Shown: piece after piece, positions 11,318 through 20,151 of the stretch
Numbering within the stretch: position 1 is the stretch's first letter
Layout: each line of letters opens with the position of its first letter
Source of the DNA: Sepioteuthis lessoniana
Lineage: Eukaryota; Mollusca; Cephalopoda; Myopsida; Loliginidae
Length of the DNA stretch: 64,000 nucleotides
NCBI GenBank assembly: GCA_963585895.1
Contig: OY757911.1
Coordinates: 92,656,514 to 92,720,513 of the forward strand
Reading direction: 5' to 3'
Position numbers and translations under genes: made by a program
Notes under the pieces: model-generated
The model's input: only the letters and a program-made list of their open reading frames with translations
The model's database searches: none
Told to the model about the DNA's origin: nothing

Positions 11318-11343
11318 ATATATATATATATATATATATATAT
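11318..11343. repeat. (AT)n microsatellite
   Basis: An uninterrupted AT run. The surrounding 11110-11990 shows no gene; the open frames at 11450-11851 contain no recognisable motif. Confidence 0.9.
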
Positions 11344-11992
11344 GATGAAGATTGAAATAGGCAGAGTATAAAATATATACTTAGTCTATAGTCCTGAGAA
11401 TTTTACAAATACGTAAGGGATAAAGATCTTGTTAAGTAGTCACTGAATATTAATTTAGTTTGCCCGCCCGCCCGCACGCACACACGCTGAACACTTGAAA
11501 GCCGTTATTTCCAGGCAAGTATTTTTGTAAGAGTACCACATTCCTTCCGACATTTCTACTCACCAGACAGTTCAACATCCAAACCCTAATGATTAAGCAA
11601 CCGACACAATGACTGGTCGAAACGAACCAATGTGTACGAATCAATGTGTAATTGCCTTAGAAATTCAGAAAAAAAAGGTACAACGGTGCAAACATGACAA
11701 AACAAGAAATACAGAAAAATCGAAAGAACCCCCACCCACTCTAGAAAAAAAAAAACAATTACATTACATCAAACATTCAAAACATTATATTTTTCTGGGG
11801 ATTTTGAAAATTTTATACCTTTCTCTCAGACTGATCAAAGCTTTGAACTAAAATGAATTTTTTTACTAAAATCAAAGTGATATCTAAATCTGGGTTTGGT
11901 TAAAATTTTAAGCGGCTAGAACAAATATCAAAAAGAGGATTAAGGTAATCATTTAAAAATATATAAAATTACGCATATATTTATCTATCTAT

Positions 11993-11993
11993 A

Positions 11994-12039
<46 letters not shown>
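11993..12039. repeat. (CT)n(TA)n compound microsatellite
   Basis: CT repeats followed by TA repeats, directly left of an M element fragment. Confidence 0.95.
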
Positions 12040-12041
<2 letters not shown>

Positions 12042-12235
12042 ACTTAGTGTAGTTTGTGGATTGGTTTGTTTTGATTAAGTTTTAGCCATTGTAGGTTATT
12101 TTATGCCAAATCCATTTTTATAGATATAACCAGTTCTATTTAAAACAATTCAGTATAGTATTAGTGCACAGTTTAAATGATAAAAACAGTTTTATTTGAA
12201 ACAATTCAGTTTAGTATAAATCCCTTAAAAATATA
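12042..12235 (-). repeat. M element, 3' portion (antisense)
   Basis: Antisense of the M 3' domain ('ccattgtaggttattttatg' then 'ccaaatccatttttatag'), followed by the central units with 'caattcagtatagtatta' and a second similar unit. The 5' hairpin end is missing. Confidence 0.65.
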
Positions 12236-12314
12236 TAAAATTATGCATTCAAAAGCAAAAACTTTAAAAACAGACAGTGAGTATTTGTTCCTATGTTAAA
12301 TTCTAACTTCATAT

Positions 12315-12321
12315 ACTATGT

Positions 12322-12353
<32 letters not shown>

Positions 12354-12369
12354 GGTGTGTGTGTGTGTC
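12315..12369. repeat. (TA)n(TG)n microsatellite
   Basis: A TA tract turning into a TG tract, immediately left of the next M copy. Confidence 0.9.
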
Positions 12370-12832
12370 CAACTTAATATAGTTTGTGGATTAGTTTTGT
12401 TGGGTTTAGTTTTATGGCATATTGGCCATTGTAGGTTATTTTATGCCAAATCCATTTTATAGATATAAACAGTTCTCTTTCAAACAATTCAGTATAGCAT
12501 AAGTACACATTTAAATGACATAAACAGCTTTATTTAAAACAATTCTATTTAGCATAAGTAAACAGTTTAGTTCTATTTGACCCATTGATTGGACCCTATC
12601 AGGTACTACCATTCTGGGCCAGAGTGGACATGGGAATAATGGCAATAAAGGAGTACCTGGCATTCTGCAAATTCTAGCAATCATGGAGCCTCACCATCAG
12701 ATTATTTGATGTCATATCCAGGACACTCGTTTGGAGAGTCTTACCCGTCTTACAGTAGAATACACCGACTGCATCATTGGAATGTCTCCAGCGATGCAGT
12801 CGATGTATTCTACTGTCCCTGCCGACTGGATC
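12370..12832 (-). repeat. M element with an internal fold-back near its 5' end
   Basis: A full-length-type M on the minus strand. The right end carries 'ccgactgg' (the 5' terminus), the middle has 'gaccctatcaggtactacc' and 'agtggacatgggaataatgg', and the left end has the shared 3' tail. Unlike other copies it holds an inverted copy of its own 5' region: 12752-12775 is the reverse complement of 12793-12816 with one mismatch, separated by 17 bases. Confidence 0.75.
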
Positions 12833-12842
12833 AATAGATTGT

Positions 12843-12845
12843 GGA

Positions 12846-12898
<53 letters not shown>

Positions 12899-12907
12899 TA
12901 TATATAT
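12843..12907. repeat. (TA)n microsatellite next to S5
   Basis: A TA tract of about 60 bp lying between an M element and the 3' end of an antisense S5 SINE. Confidence 0.95.
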
Positions 12908-13070
12908 GTTGTTATCCACAGAGATACTGTTTCGATGTATCACAACTCTTCAGTGTAGGTAGACAAGTAGGACGCTTGAAGCTGGGATCGAAACCCGTCC
13001 AACTTTACGTTGCACTTAGTATCAGGCAGGCGACATTGGTCAGCTCAGGAATTATGTGTTAACTTTCCTT
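12908..13070 (-). repeat. S5 tRNA-derived SINE with TA tail (antisense)
   Basis: On the minus strand: a tRNA-like head near 13060, a B box ('gacgggtttcgatcccag'), the body 'cttcaagcgtcctacttg' and 'tacactgaagagttgtg', ending 'ctctgtggataacaac' and then the (TA)n tract. The same order occurs at 17.2-17.65 and 59.06-59.2 kb. Confidence 0.75.
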
Positions 13071-13087
13071 CGTATATATTTTGTCTT

Positions 13088-13114
13088 ACCATATATATAT
13101 ATATATATATATAA
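13088..13114. repeat. (TA)n microsatellite
   Basis: A short TA tract at the left edge of the antisense LINE-A fragment. Confidence 0.9.
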
Positions 13115-14895
13115 GAGTCTTTCAAAGGTTTTGAGCCTCGTGCGATAAGAAATGTCATAGCTGCACAGTTTTGTTTTAGCAAAACATTACCACTTCTTAT
13201 AAAGTTTTAAAAAACTAATTCAGCATCTGTCATAGTTTCTGCGTGATATCGTCTGCTTCTTGCCTTTTTTTGGTGTGAAAGAATTTTCTTTTATTAGATC
13301 TATTGACGTTTGAAGAGCGTAGTCTAGGCAGATTATAATTATATATGAGGTTAATGTATCTTCTTACAAGATTCTACCGACAATGTAGAAGAATTCAGTG
13401 TCGCCATCCGATGAGTGAAACCATTGTCTTCGTGTTTTTATAAAGCATCATTTAGCGGTAACAATTTCTTTGGGGAGATCATAAACTAGTAGTATTGGCT
13501 CCATATTTCCTCTATGTATGAAATCGAATCTCTCGGAGAAATCTACAGTACAGTAGTATTTTCACTAGTACTGTTTCTATGATTCAACTGATATTCGAAA
13601 TCTGTGGAATAGTGGATCGATTTCTCCGAAAGCCATTCCGATATTTCCCAACAATTTTCTTTATTTCAGGTTGACTATGACTAAGAAGCCGAACATGATA
13701 AACCAAAACAACTATAGAAATAAGAGTCATGTCTCTGTAGTATTGATTACTATATCACCTTTTGGGGGAAAAGAGGAAGCAACGTCTTCCATTTCTCTAT
13801 TGTTTTGCTTATAGACAGCGTGTTGAATAGCCGTTATGCAGGAAGAATGACCATAACTCTTTATGAAAATATAACCTTTACACTTTATTCTCGATAGGGA
13901 TTGAAGCCTCTGTTGTGTAATAGACAGACAGACGGGGGGAGACAAAGACAGATTGCAACATTGAACTACAGCTTCTTCTCCTTTCGACCATACAGCGCTG
14001 TGTTATCTTCAAGACCCACTTAGCACTTAAGCTCTATAGCCGGGGTATTCAACAAAATGAGCCTGACTCAAGACTCCCCGGGCATCTGTACAAATTATTT
14101 CGTAACGCTCACGATTTCCAATCACCTACGTGACTGCTTCCGCTTATTTACACAGGTGCGTCGTGTTCAGAGCAATCTCTGATTGACAGTTCGGTCAAGG
14201 GTCAATAGAAACAAGCTTTGCATAATCAGAGAAGTATATGGTCAAAATTTCTTACCTTCCAAATTTCAGCAAGCATTTCGTTGTGGTCGGCAGCTTTTAT
14301 GTTTTAATCTATTTTATTATTGAGTAAAGTTTCCCTCCGTCAACTGCGGCTGTTTGACGTGCTGTATGCCATTTTTATTTTTTTCCATCCACTTAGCGAC
14401 TTTAAGAGGATTTCCGAGAAGATTCTTTAAATTATGTTTCCACTCCTGTAGTCTTTTAGTTTGGCTTTAAGACGCTTCAGTTTACTTCATTTCGTGTCTG
14501 GCATGCTAGACGTGCGTGTCAAACTTGTACTGAATTTCTGATTTTATCGATATGGCCTAATATGTATTCTACTTGTGCTTTTTGGGATGTGTAAATTCTC
14601 TCTAGACTTTCTTCGTATCGGCATTTGTTTGCTTTCTTTTCTTACGTAATCATCGTTTATTACGCTATCTAGTTTTTATTTAACTGCTACTGACTCACAT
14701 GGAGAGTCTACATTTGCTCTTGGTTTGGTTGTTAAACACTTAGCAGCTACTTCTATATGGGCGGCAAGAAAATCTTTATATTCGTCATTCGGAGAATGTT
14801 TTCCAGATGTTTTTTGATGGGGGATATAACAAGTTTCTTAATCGTTACCGCATATTGATTTCTTATATCAATTTTGGTGAATTTAGACCAGCTAT
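13115..14895 (-). pseudogene. LINE-A ORF2 fragment: EN-RT linker and reverse transcriptase
   Basis: A long antisense LINE-A segment. Read on the minus strand from 14890: the linker region with TSQKAQVEYILGHIDKIRNS (near 14600-14540), then the RT region with HAVYKQNNREMEDV and PPKGDIVINTTE (frame 13727-13945), NGFRRNRST near 13640-13610, FDFIHRGNMEPILLVYDLP near 13520-13450, and TSYIIIICLDYALQTSIDLI near 13345-13290. It stops close to the position of the catalytic YADD motif, which is degenerate. The endonuclease domain and C-terminus are absent, and frame shifts are frequent. This is the only place in the window where the LINE-A polymerase core is seen; all other copies are 3' ends. It lies between two (TA)n tracts. 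Confidence 0.75.
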
Positions 14896-14901
14896 GTCTT
14901 G

Positions 14902-14904
<3 letters not shown>

Positions 14905-14979
<75 letters not shown>
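14905..14979. repeat. (TA)n microsatellite, 75 bp
   Basis: The longest pure TA tract of the window. It lies between LINE-A and an antisense S1 SINE. Confidence 0.97.
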
Positions 14980-14980
<1 letters not shown>

Positions 14981-15244
14981 TATTCCCTCGGTCAGGGCTT
15001 GTGCAAAACTATGTCAATTTTTAGAGTAGTCTAACTGGTTGGAATTCAGTGTTTTCCTTCTCCTAAAAGGTTGCTACACCCAGGTTAAAAATTCCAGTCT
15101 GACGTACTATTTACCCTTAATTGGATTCGTTGCTTTCTCAAATGTATTAGAACTATGGGAAATTCAAATAGCACGTCATCAGGATTTCAACTTGGGTGGC
15201 CGTACCCATTTCCTACAATGGTAACCATTTCACCACCAGCGCCT

Positions 15245-15246
<2 letters not shown>
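14980..15246 (-). repeat. S1 tRNA-derived SINE (antisense)
   Basis: Minus-strand S1. The head near 15240 is antisense of 'ttcctacaatggtaaccatt', the B-box area is antisense of 'caggatttcaacttgggtgg', and the body is antisense of 'tgttttccttctcctaaaag'. The 3' end near 14985 corresponds to the family's 'gcccgagcggagg' end. It is flanked by TA tracts on both sides. Confidence 0.7.

Positions 15247-15278
<32 letters not shown>
15247..15278. repeat. (TA)n microsatellite
   Basis: TA tract at the tRNA-like head of the S1 copy. Confidence 0.9.
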
Positions 15279-15545
15279 GGGAGTCTTTCAAAAAGTTGTA
15301 TTACTCACTTGGATTTTAGATTTGTTGCAGACTTCTCACATTTGTATCGGTTTTACCAGCAGAGAATTTAAGATGGAAATCTAATGTAAAATATGTTTAT
15401 TTTAATTGAACATGATCAGAAAATATTGATCTTAGATATTCTTTTTAAGGAGAATATTTGGTATTTATTTTACTTAACTGAAAAGATTGATCAATCTTTT
15501 CAGGCAGGGGGTTGAGTCTTTCAGTATAAACCACCACTTACCCCC

Positions 15546-15664
15546 CCCATATATATATATATATATAATCTTCGAGTCACGACGACATATATAGATGATC
15601 ATATACTAATATACATAAAAACATATACATATACAGAGTTATATATATATATATATATATATAG
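15546..15664. repeat. Two (TA)n tracts
   Basis: TA tracts at about 15547-15567 and 15641-15663, separated by AT-rich sequence. No gene is seen at 15280-15830. Confidence 0.85.
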
Positions 15665-15831
15665 CGGGGAATATTTATGAACATCAGTTGTGAATATTAA
15701 GTACTTAACTTATATATTACTCTTTGAAAATCCATGTAATAACTTCCAGTCATCCAACAAAGAAATTGTTTTATCCTTATATACATAGAACAGGAGATCA
15801 AGAAGACTGTAACATAACGCGTGTTATTATA

Positions 15832-16117
15832 ATTAGAGGCGCTCGGGGTGCAATGATGGCCTTCGTAGGAAATGGACATGGACACCTGAATTCTAATCTT
15901 GGAGGAAACTGTTTGAATTCCAAAATAGCAGCAATACTTTTGGGAAGGTAGGCATCAAGCTATTCTGTTTTGAGATATGAATAAATAGTAGGTCCGACTA
16001 AGCTATTTTACCTTGGTGTGGTTACCGGTCTAGTAGAAGGAAAATACTGAATCCAGACCTGTTAAACTTCACGTAAAAATGTTATTATGTCACACCCGGG
16101 GCGTGAGTGGGATTGGC

Positions 16118-16118
<1 letters not shown>
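15832..16118 (+). repeat. S1 tRNA-derived SINE (sense)
   Basis: Starts 'gaggcgctcggggtgcaatg' (A-box region), then 'aggaaatggacatggacacc' and 'gaattctaatcttggagg' (B-box region), then the S1 body with 'gaataaatagtaggtccgac' and 'ctagtagaaggaaaatactg'. It ends 'tgtcacacccggggcgtgag'. Its 3' end is followed by a (CA)n(TA)n tract. Confidence 0.7.
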
Positions 16119-16120
<2 letters not shown>

Positions 16121-16187
<67 letters not shown>

Positions 16188-16188
16188 T
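16121..16188. repeat. (CA)n(TA)n microsatellite
   Basis: About 56 bp of CA repeats followed by TA repeats, directly after the S1 3' end. Confidence 0.97.
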
Positions 16189-16634
16189 ATTTTAATATTC
16201 AGAATTAATTTGTAAAAATCTATTGACTTTGATCATATGTTGGTCATTTTTACTTGATCTTTCCAAAGTAGTTTCGATTTCAAAGTTTCATGAATAGGAA
16301 ATACAGTTCACTGTTTAAATTACACTTCTTTGGATTTTCTTTTATGTATTGCAGCAAACATTTCGAATGGTTAAAATCGATGGTTTTTGATCATATTCAA
16401 TTAAAATTAATACTTTTTTATATAGATGTTTTCTTTTTTTTGCTAACAGTAAGTCAAACTCTTTAAAAAATCTATTGAACAAGTATTATCCTTACGCAGT
16501 AAAAATTTACTTGTACCCATGGTTAATGTACATTATACAATATTTAATTTTAATCTCAAAGATAAAGAAAAAAAATCTTTGGCGCGAAAATTTCAGATCG
16601 TATCATAATCTAGGGAATTAGTACGTGAATACCA

Positions 16635-16795
16635 TAGAATTACCAGCTCACTGGTCAAGTGGGTAGAGTGTTCACCAAATGGTCCGGAAGACCTGGGTTC
16701 AATCCCAGGTCGCGTCATGCCAACGACTTTAAAAATGTTACTTGATATTACTTTCCTTAACTTAGCAACATAAGGTATCTCCAAGAATGGCTATC
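16635..16795 (+). repeat. S3 tRNA-derived SINE, 3'-truncated
   Basis: A tRNA-like head: 'ggtcaagtgggtagagtgtt' covers the A box and 'cctgggttcaatcccaggt' the B box with a 5-bp T-stem. S3 body follows ('atgttacttgatattac', then 'taaggtatctccaagaatgg'). The good B-box stem makes it look tRNA-like, but the S3 body shows it is a SINE. 16190-16630 holds nothing recognisable. Confidence 0.65.
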
Positions 16796-17061
16796 TCGAG
16801 TAAAGTTAATCAGAAACGACTTATTCTACGAACGGAATTTCAAGTCATGGGCAAATCCTTGAATTCCCGTTGTGTTTTAAAGGTATCTTTAATTTAAATA
16901 TTCATTGAATTCTTAGAAAATAAAATTGACATTTTCTTATGTGAGAAAATTGATAAAGTATGCGCCAAGAAAAAGAAATCGAATTAATTTTTGTGAATCA
17001 AAATTTGTTCTTTTTTCGATTTTATAGTTATATCCTGAGCACAGACGGCTTCTTTTATTAG

Positions 17062-17090
17062 CATATATATATATATATATATATATATGC
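17062..17090. repeat. (AT)n microsatellite
   Basis: A pure AT tract in unassigned sequence. Confidence 0.9.
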
Positions 17091-17229
17091 TTCCACACCG
17101 AGGTTGAGCACTCTATCGAAAGAATTAACGGCTGCAACTCACATAATGCAAAACTCTTCTAATGAATTAAGGATTCTGGTATCCAGTAAGACAAAAATGT
17201 AAACAAACGAAAGCTACTACATAATGCCT

Positions 17230-17646
17230 TATAATTCAAGAGCTAACGTGGTTCGCTTACTGGTTGAGCGGTATGATACTAAGTCTATGTAAAGTTCGGA
17301 GGTTTGGTTTGATTTGGTTTGGTTTCTTTGTTTTATGGCACATCAACCTTTGTAGGATATTTAATGCCAAATCCCTCCTTTAAGAAGAACAGTAGTTGTG
17401 CTATTTAACCCATTGCTGGGAGGATAAGGGGGTTCATACTTTCCCAAGGGTATTTGTCCGAAAGTGAATTTAATAGCGTGACTGGAGTGTGAACTCGCTT
17501 TCTACGATTCCGCAGTCCATCGCTTTAATCATTACACCACGAGGACATCCCCCATAGTCGGGCAGGTTTCGATCCCAGCTTTAAGCGTTCTTCGTGTCTA
17601 GCTACACTGAAGAGTTGTGATACAAAGAAACAGTCTGTATGTGGAT

Positions 17647-17650
<4 letters not shown>
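17230..17650 (+). repeat. S5 SINE with TA tail, split by an S2 insertion
   Basis: The S5 head is at 17248-17302 ('gtggttcgcttactggttga', 'gcggtatgatactaagtcta') and the remainder at about 17560-17650: the B box 'gcaggtttcgatcccagc', 'ttaagcgttcttcgtgtc' and 'gtctgtatgtggatgac', then (TA)n. An antisense S2 lies between the halves. It shows that S5 ends directly in a TA tract. Confidence 0.75.
17303..17560 (-). repeat. S2 tRNA-derived SINE (antisense), nested in S5
   Basis: On the minus strand: head at about 17556-17500 (antisense of 'attacaccacgaggacatc' and of 'tgtgaactcgctttctacga'), body antisense of 'aacccattgctgggaggata', then the 3' domain antisense of 'tcaacctttgtaggatatt' and an AAACC-rich end. 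The 3' end faces the left part of S5. Confidence 0.8.

Positions 17651-17684
<34 letters not shown>
17649..17684. repeat. (TA)n tail of S5
   Basis: A TA tract that continues directly from the S5 3' end 'gtggatgac'. Confidence 0.95.
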
Positions 17685-17925
17685 GAAAATTTACAAACAA
17701 GGGAAACACAGTGTCTTCATAGGATGATTTAGTTATCGCGTGAATATTTTGAGAACGTTTCGATTTCTACTCATGAGAACAATTAACCTTCACCAGGGCG
17801 TTTGAATTGCTAAATGAAGCGAAAAAAATGAACAGATCTTCAATATTCTGCTTTTAGTGGTGAAGATCTATGTGATGCAGTTAGTGTTCAAACATCTATC
17901 TAAAAGTTAAGTGTAACATAGTTTT

Positions 17926-17927
<2 letters not shown>

Positions 17928-17965
<38 letters not shown>
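17928..17965. repeat. (TA)n microsatellite, mariner insertion site
   Basis: A TA tract ending where the left terminal repeat of the mariner element begins, consistent with mariner's TA target. Confidence 0.93.
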
Positions 17966-17966
<1 letters not shown>

Positions 17967-18775
17967 GTGGTGCATACGAAAAGCTTCCAGACTTTTCTCG
18001 TATGGGCATTTAAAATTGTCGTCGCTTTTTGAAAATTCAGTGTTATTTTTATATATCTTATGAGATGATTGACCAATTGATATTATTTCAGGTTTAAATG
18101 AACAGCTACAGCACCAATTGAAATACACCCTACTAAACCCTGAATGTCACAGCTGGTGAATTTCAAAAATGCAATCTAACACATTAGAAGAACGATATGC
18201 AATAAAATTCTGTTTTAAACTTGGAAAAAATGCCACAGAAACGTATGGAATGCCTCAGGGATGATAAGAGGTGTGGGAGGAGTAAGGAAGTCAATACACC
18301 AGACTTGATAGGTCAAAGGTTTAGGGTTACTATGTTGAGGTTTTAAGGGAGTTCAAGAAGAGATTCCGTCGGAAGAGGCCAACACTCTTCAAATCGAGTC
18401 AGTGGCATTTCCACCAGGACAATGCACCAGTCCACAATTCCCTCCTTGTCACAGACTATTTGACCAATGTGGGCATCAAGACAGTTCCTCAGCCTCCCTA
18501 TAGTCCAGACCTTGCTCCCTGTGACTTTTGGTTATTCCTTAAGCTCAGAGGCTGTCGTTATGAAACAACTGAGGAGATGAAAGAAGCTGTGACGAAGTTC
18601 ATTGATACGGTCACACAAGTGGACTTCCATGGGGCCTTCCAGAAGTTGTTGGAACGGTACAACAAGTGCATTGCAGCCGGAGGAGATTACTTCGAAGAGG
18701 ACAAGAGTTTCGTGTGTGTACTATCAATAAAATACCCATACGAAAAAAGTCAGGAAACTTATCGTATGCTTACAT
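17966..18775 (+). mobile_element. Internally deleted mariner element with terminal inverted repeats
   Basis: The left end 'tgcatacgaaaagcttccag' continuing to 'cttttctcgtatgggc' (17971-18007) is inverted at the right end in 18731-18770 ('cccatacgaaaaaagtcagg', 'aaacttatcgtatgctt'), with a few mismatches over about 36 bp. The element is about 0.8 kb against about 1.3 kb for intact mariners, so the middle of the transposase gene is missing. The tract to its left is (TA)n, the expected target. It is a non-autonomous copy that could only have moved using transposase from elsewhere. Confidence 0.8.
18168..18755 (+). pseudogene. Mariner transposase remnant (DD34D), internally deleted
   Basis: The N-terminus is visible from 18168 (LEERYAIKFCFKLGKNATET), then a short unrelated or frame-shifted stretch, then a long open C-terminus within 18460-18755 and just upstream. 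WHFHQDNAPVHN holds the second catalytic Asp and PPYSPDLAPCDFWLFLKLRG the third; the two are separated by 34 residues, as in mariners. LLERYNKCIAAGGDYFEED closes the protein. The region with the first catalytic Asp and most of the DNA-binding domain is deleted. An apparent extension of the frame beyond 18755 runs into the terminal repeat and flank and is not part of the protein. Confidence 0.85.
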
Positions 18776-18894
18776 CGACCACTCCTATAGATTTTTATGC
18801 TATTGTTATTTATATGTTATATTTATATGCTATTGTTATATATTCACTATCCAGGTTTTTATCATAAAACCCACCTGTAGAGCGCATAGAATGA

Positions 18895-19175
18895 ACTTAG
18901 AAAAAAACTCAACCTGATTAAATTGTCATTATAATTTTTTTTGGATTTATTTATTTTCGAATACTTTATTGCTTTAACCGCCTTTTCTTTCACCAGAGAT
19001 TTTAAATTTATATATATATTCATTCATATATATAGACTGTAATCCAAATTTGTTGTTTTTCAACCTCAAATTAAATGTGTAAAGTCATCTGATGAGACGA
19101 AGAGTATAATGATATTCTTCGCCGAAATAAATTTATAATGACAATTTAACCAGGTTCGAGTTTTCTTCTAATTAC
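18895..19175. repeat. Inverted-repeat element carrying a hammerhead-like motif
   Basis: The left arm 18899-18933 is the reverse complement, with few mismatches, of 19133-19171 (shared core 'ttataatgacaattta' and 'aggtt...gagttt'). Between them lie AT-rich sequence and the hammerhead motif at 19084-19142, whose 3' strand runs into the right arm. Terminal repeats with a hammerhead are a known design of Penelope-like elements; no protein fragment is visible here. Confidence 0.6.
19084..19142 (+). ncRNA. Hammerhead ribozyme-like motif (type I, minimal stem III)
   Basis: All conserved parts are present in order. Stem I is gtcat (19084-19088) with atgac (19138-19142), 5 perfect pairs. The core CTGATGA is at 19089-19095. 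Stem II runs 19096-19107 with 19112-19123: about 12 pairs, one A-C mismatch and one G-T, around a 4-base loop. GAAA lies at 19124-19127. Stem III is two pairs (19128-19129 with 19134-19135) around a 4-base loop. The cleavage triplet is ATA at 19135-19137. Very short stem III is typical of hammerheads in Penelope-like elements. Cleavage activity cannot be judged from sequence alone; ATA triplets are usually weaker than GTC. Confidence 0.7.
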
Positions 19176-19177
19176 AT

Positions 19178-19234
19178 TATATATATATGTATATATATAT
19201 GCGTGCGCACGCGCGCGCGCGTGTGTGTGTGTGT
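19178..19234. repeat. (TA)n / (GC)n / (GT)n compound microsatellite
   Basis: TA repeats pass into a 'gcgtgcgcacgcgcgcgcgc' purine-pyrimidine tract and then GT repeats, a sequence able to form Z-DNA in principle. Confidence 0.9.
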
Positions 19235-19394
19235 TTTACATCGTTTTCTTGTTTATACACATAATATCCGATGGTGCATCTGGTAGAATTGTTATCTTCG
19301 AAGAAACTAAACTTGGCAAAGAGGGAAACATTGATGCTAGATCGAGTGAATACTAAACTATGATCCTACTTTATAATCCTAAAAAACACTATTT

Positions 19395-19640
19395 ATGAGA
19401 GGGAGTCCCTGTGAGGTAGTGACAAACGTGCAGGACTACGATACCGAAGTGAGCGAGTTTGCACTATTCTAGAGTTATTACGTTCCCTTTCGAACAGAGA
19501 AACTTGTCAAACGCAATAACGCCTTTATTTTCCAGCAATAGTCTCAGTCGTAGCATCCTTGTCCTCCTACAAGGATGGCTTTGGTATTAGCCAAACCACT
19601 AAGGTTTAATATGCCATTAAACGGAGAAACCAAATGACTT
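19395..19640 (+). repeat. S2 tRNA-derived SINE (sense, old)
   Basis: Head from 'ggagtccctgtgaggtagtg', B-box area 'cgaagtgagcgagtttgca', body 'agttattacgttccctttc', then the shared 3' domain ('ggtattagccaaaccacta', 'aatatgccattaaacgga') and an 'gaaaccaaatg' end. It is diverged. Confidence 0.65.
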
Positions 19641-19642
19641 AT

Positions 19643-20072
19643 GATCCATTATTATTATTTACTCCTAAAGACTTTTTCACATCAGCGTAAGCTGATAGTC
19701 TTTCACTAGATTTTGAGGGACAGCAAATCTCCTCAAGTCTCCAGGTGTCTTCTCAGTATTCTGGCCGTTCTCAACAATACCATTGTTTGGACGTTCTCCA
19801 CTCGTCCTCCAACTTCCAAATCCTCCAGTCCCTTTAGAAATCCTTTAGTTACTGTACCAAAAGCATCAATTACAGTTGGTATAATTGTCACCTGCGTGTT
19901 CCACAGTTTTTTTCAATTCCCTAGCAAGGTCGAGGTACTTATCCTTCTTTTCACATTCTTTCAGTTTTATTCTGTGGTAAGCCGGTACAGCAAAGTCTAC
20001 AATTTTGCAAGTTCTCTTTTTTTTGTTGATTACTGTTAGGTCTGGTCTTCTGGCCGAGATAAGGTGATCCGT
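19643..20072 (-). pseudogene. LINE-B C-terminal fragment (antisense)
   Basis: The left edge is the antisense TAA tail ('attattattatttactcc') and 3' end ('actttttcacatcagcgtaa'). Further in, the minus strand reads the C-terminal blocks LLSLK, TARILRR, GLEDLEV and KIVDFAVP before ending near 20070. The plus-strand open frame 19713-20039 is only the antisense shadow. Confidence 0.75.
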
Positions 20073-20109
20073 TTTATTATTATTACTATTATTATTATCA
20101 TTATTATTA

Positions 20110-20144
<35 letters not shown>

Positions 20145-20151
20145 GGTGGTG
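20073..20151. repeat. (TTA)n(TTG)n(GTG)n compound trinucleotide repeat
   Basis: TTA/ATT repeats grade into TTG and then GTG repeats. It adjoins the truncated 5' side of the antisense LINE-B. Confidence 0.93.

Noticed and set aside
12841-13062. Open frames rich in Tyr/Ile across (TA)n tracts (also 22545-22736, 34610-34870, 54456-54767, 58976-59221)
   Set aside because: They are translations of microsatellites, open on both strands by composition.
16650-16725. tRNA gene candidate with a good T-arm
   Set aside because: It continues into the S3 body seen at three other places, so it is a SINE head. I found no convincing functional tRNA gene in the window.
17745-17790. Third hammerhead candidate on the minus strand (CTCATGA ... 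GAAAC)
   Set aside because: The core has C in place of an invariant G and no stem II can be drawn next to it.
19713-20039. A 108-codon plus-strand frame
   Set aside because: It is the antisense shadow of a LINE-B C-terminal fragment; the same holds for 32939-33121, 33441-33668 and 35284-35541.
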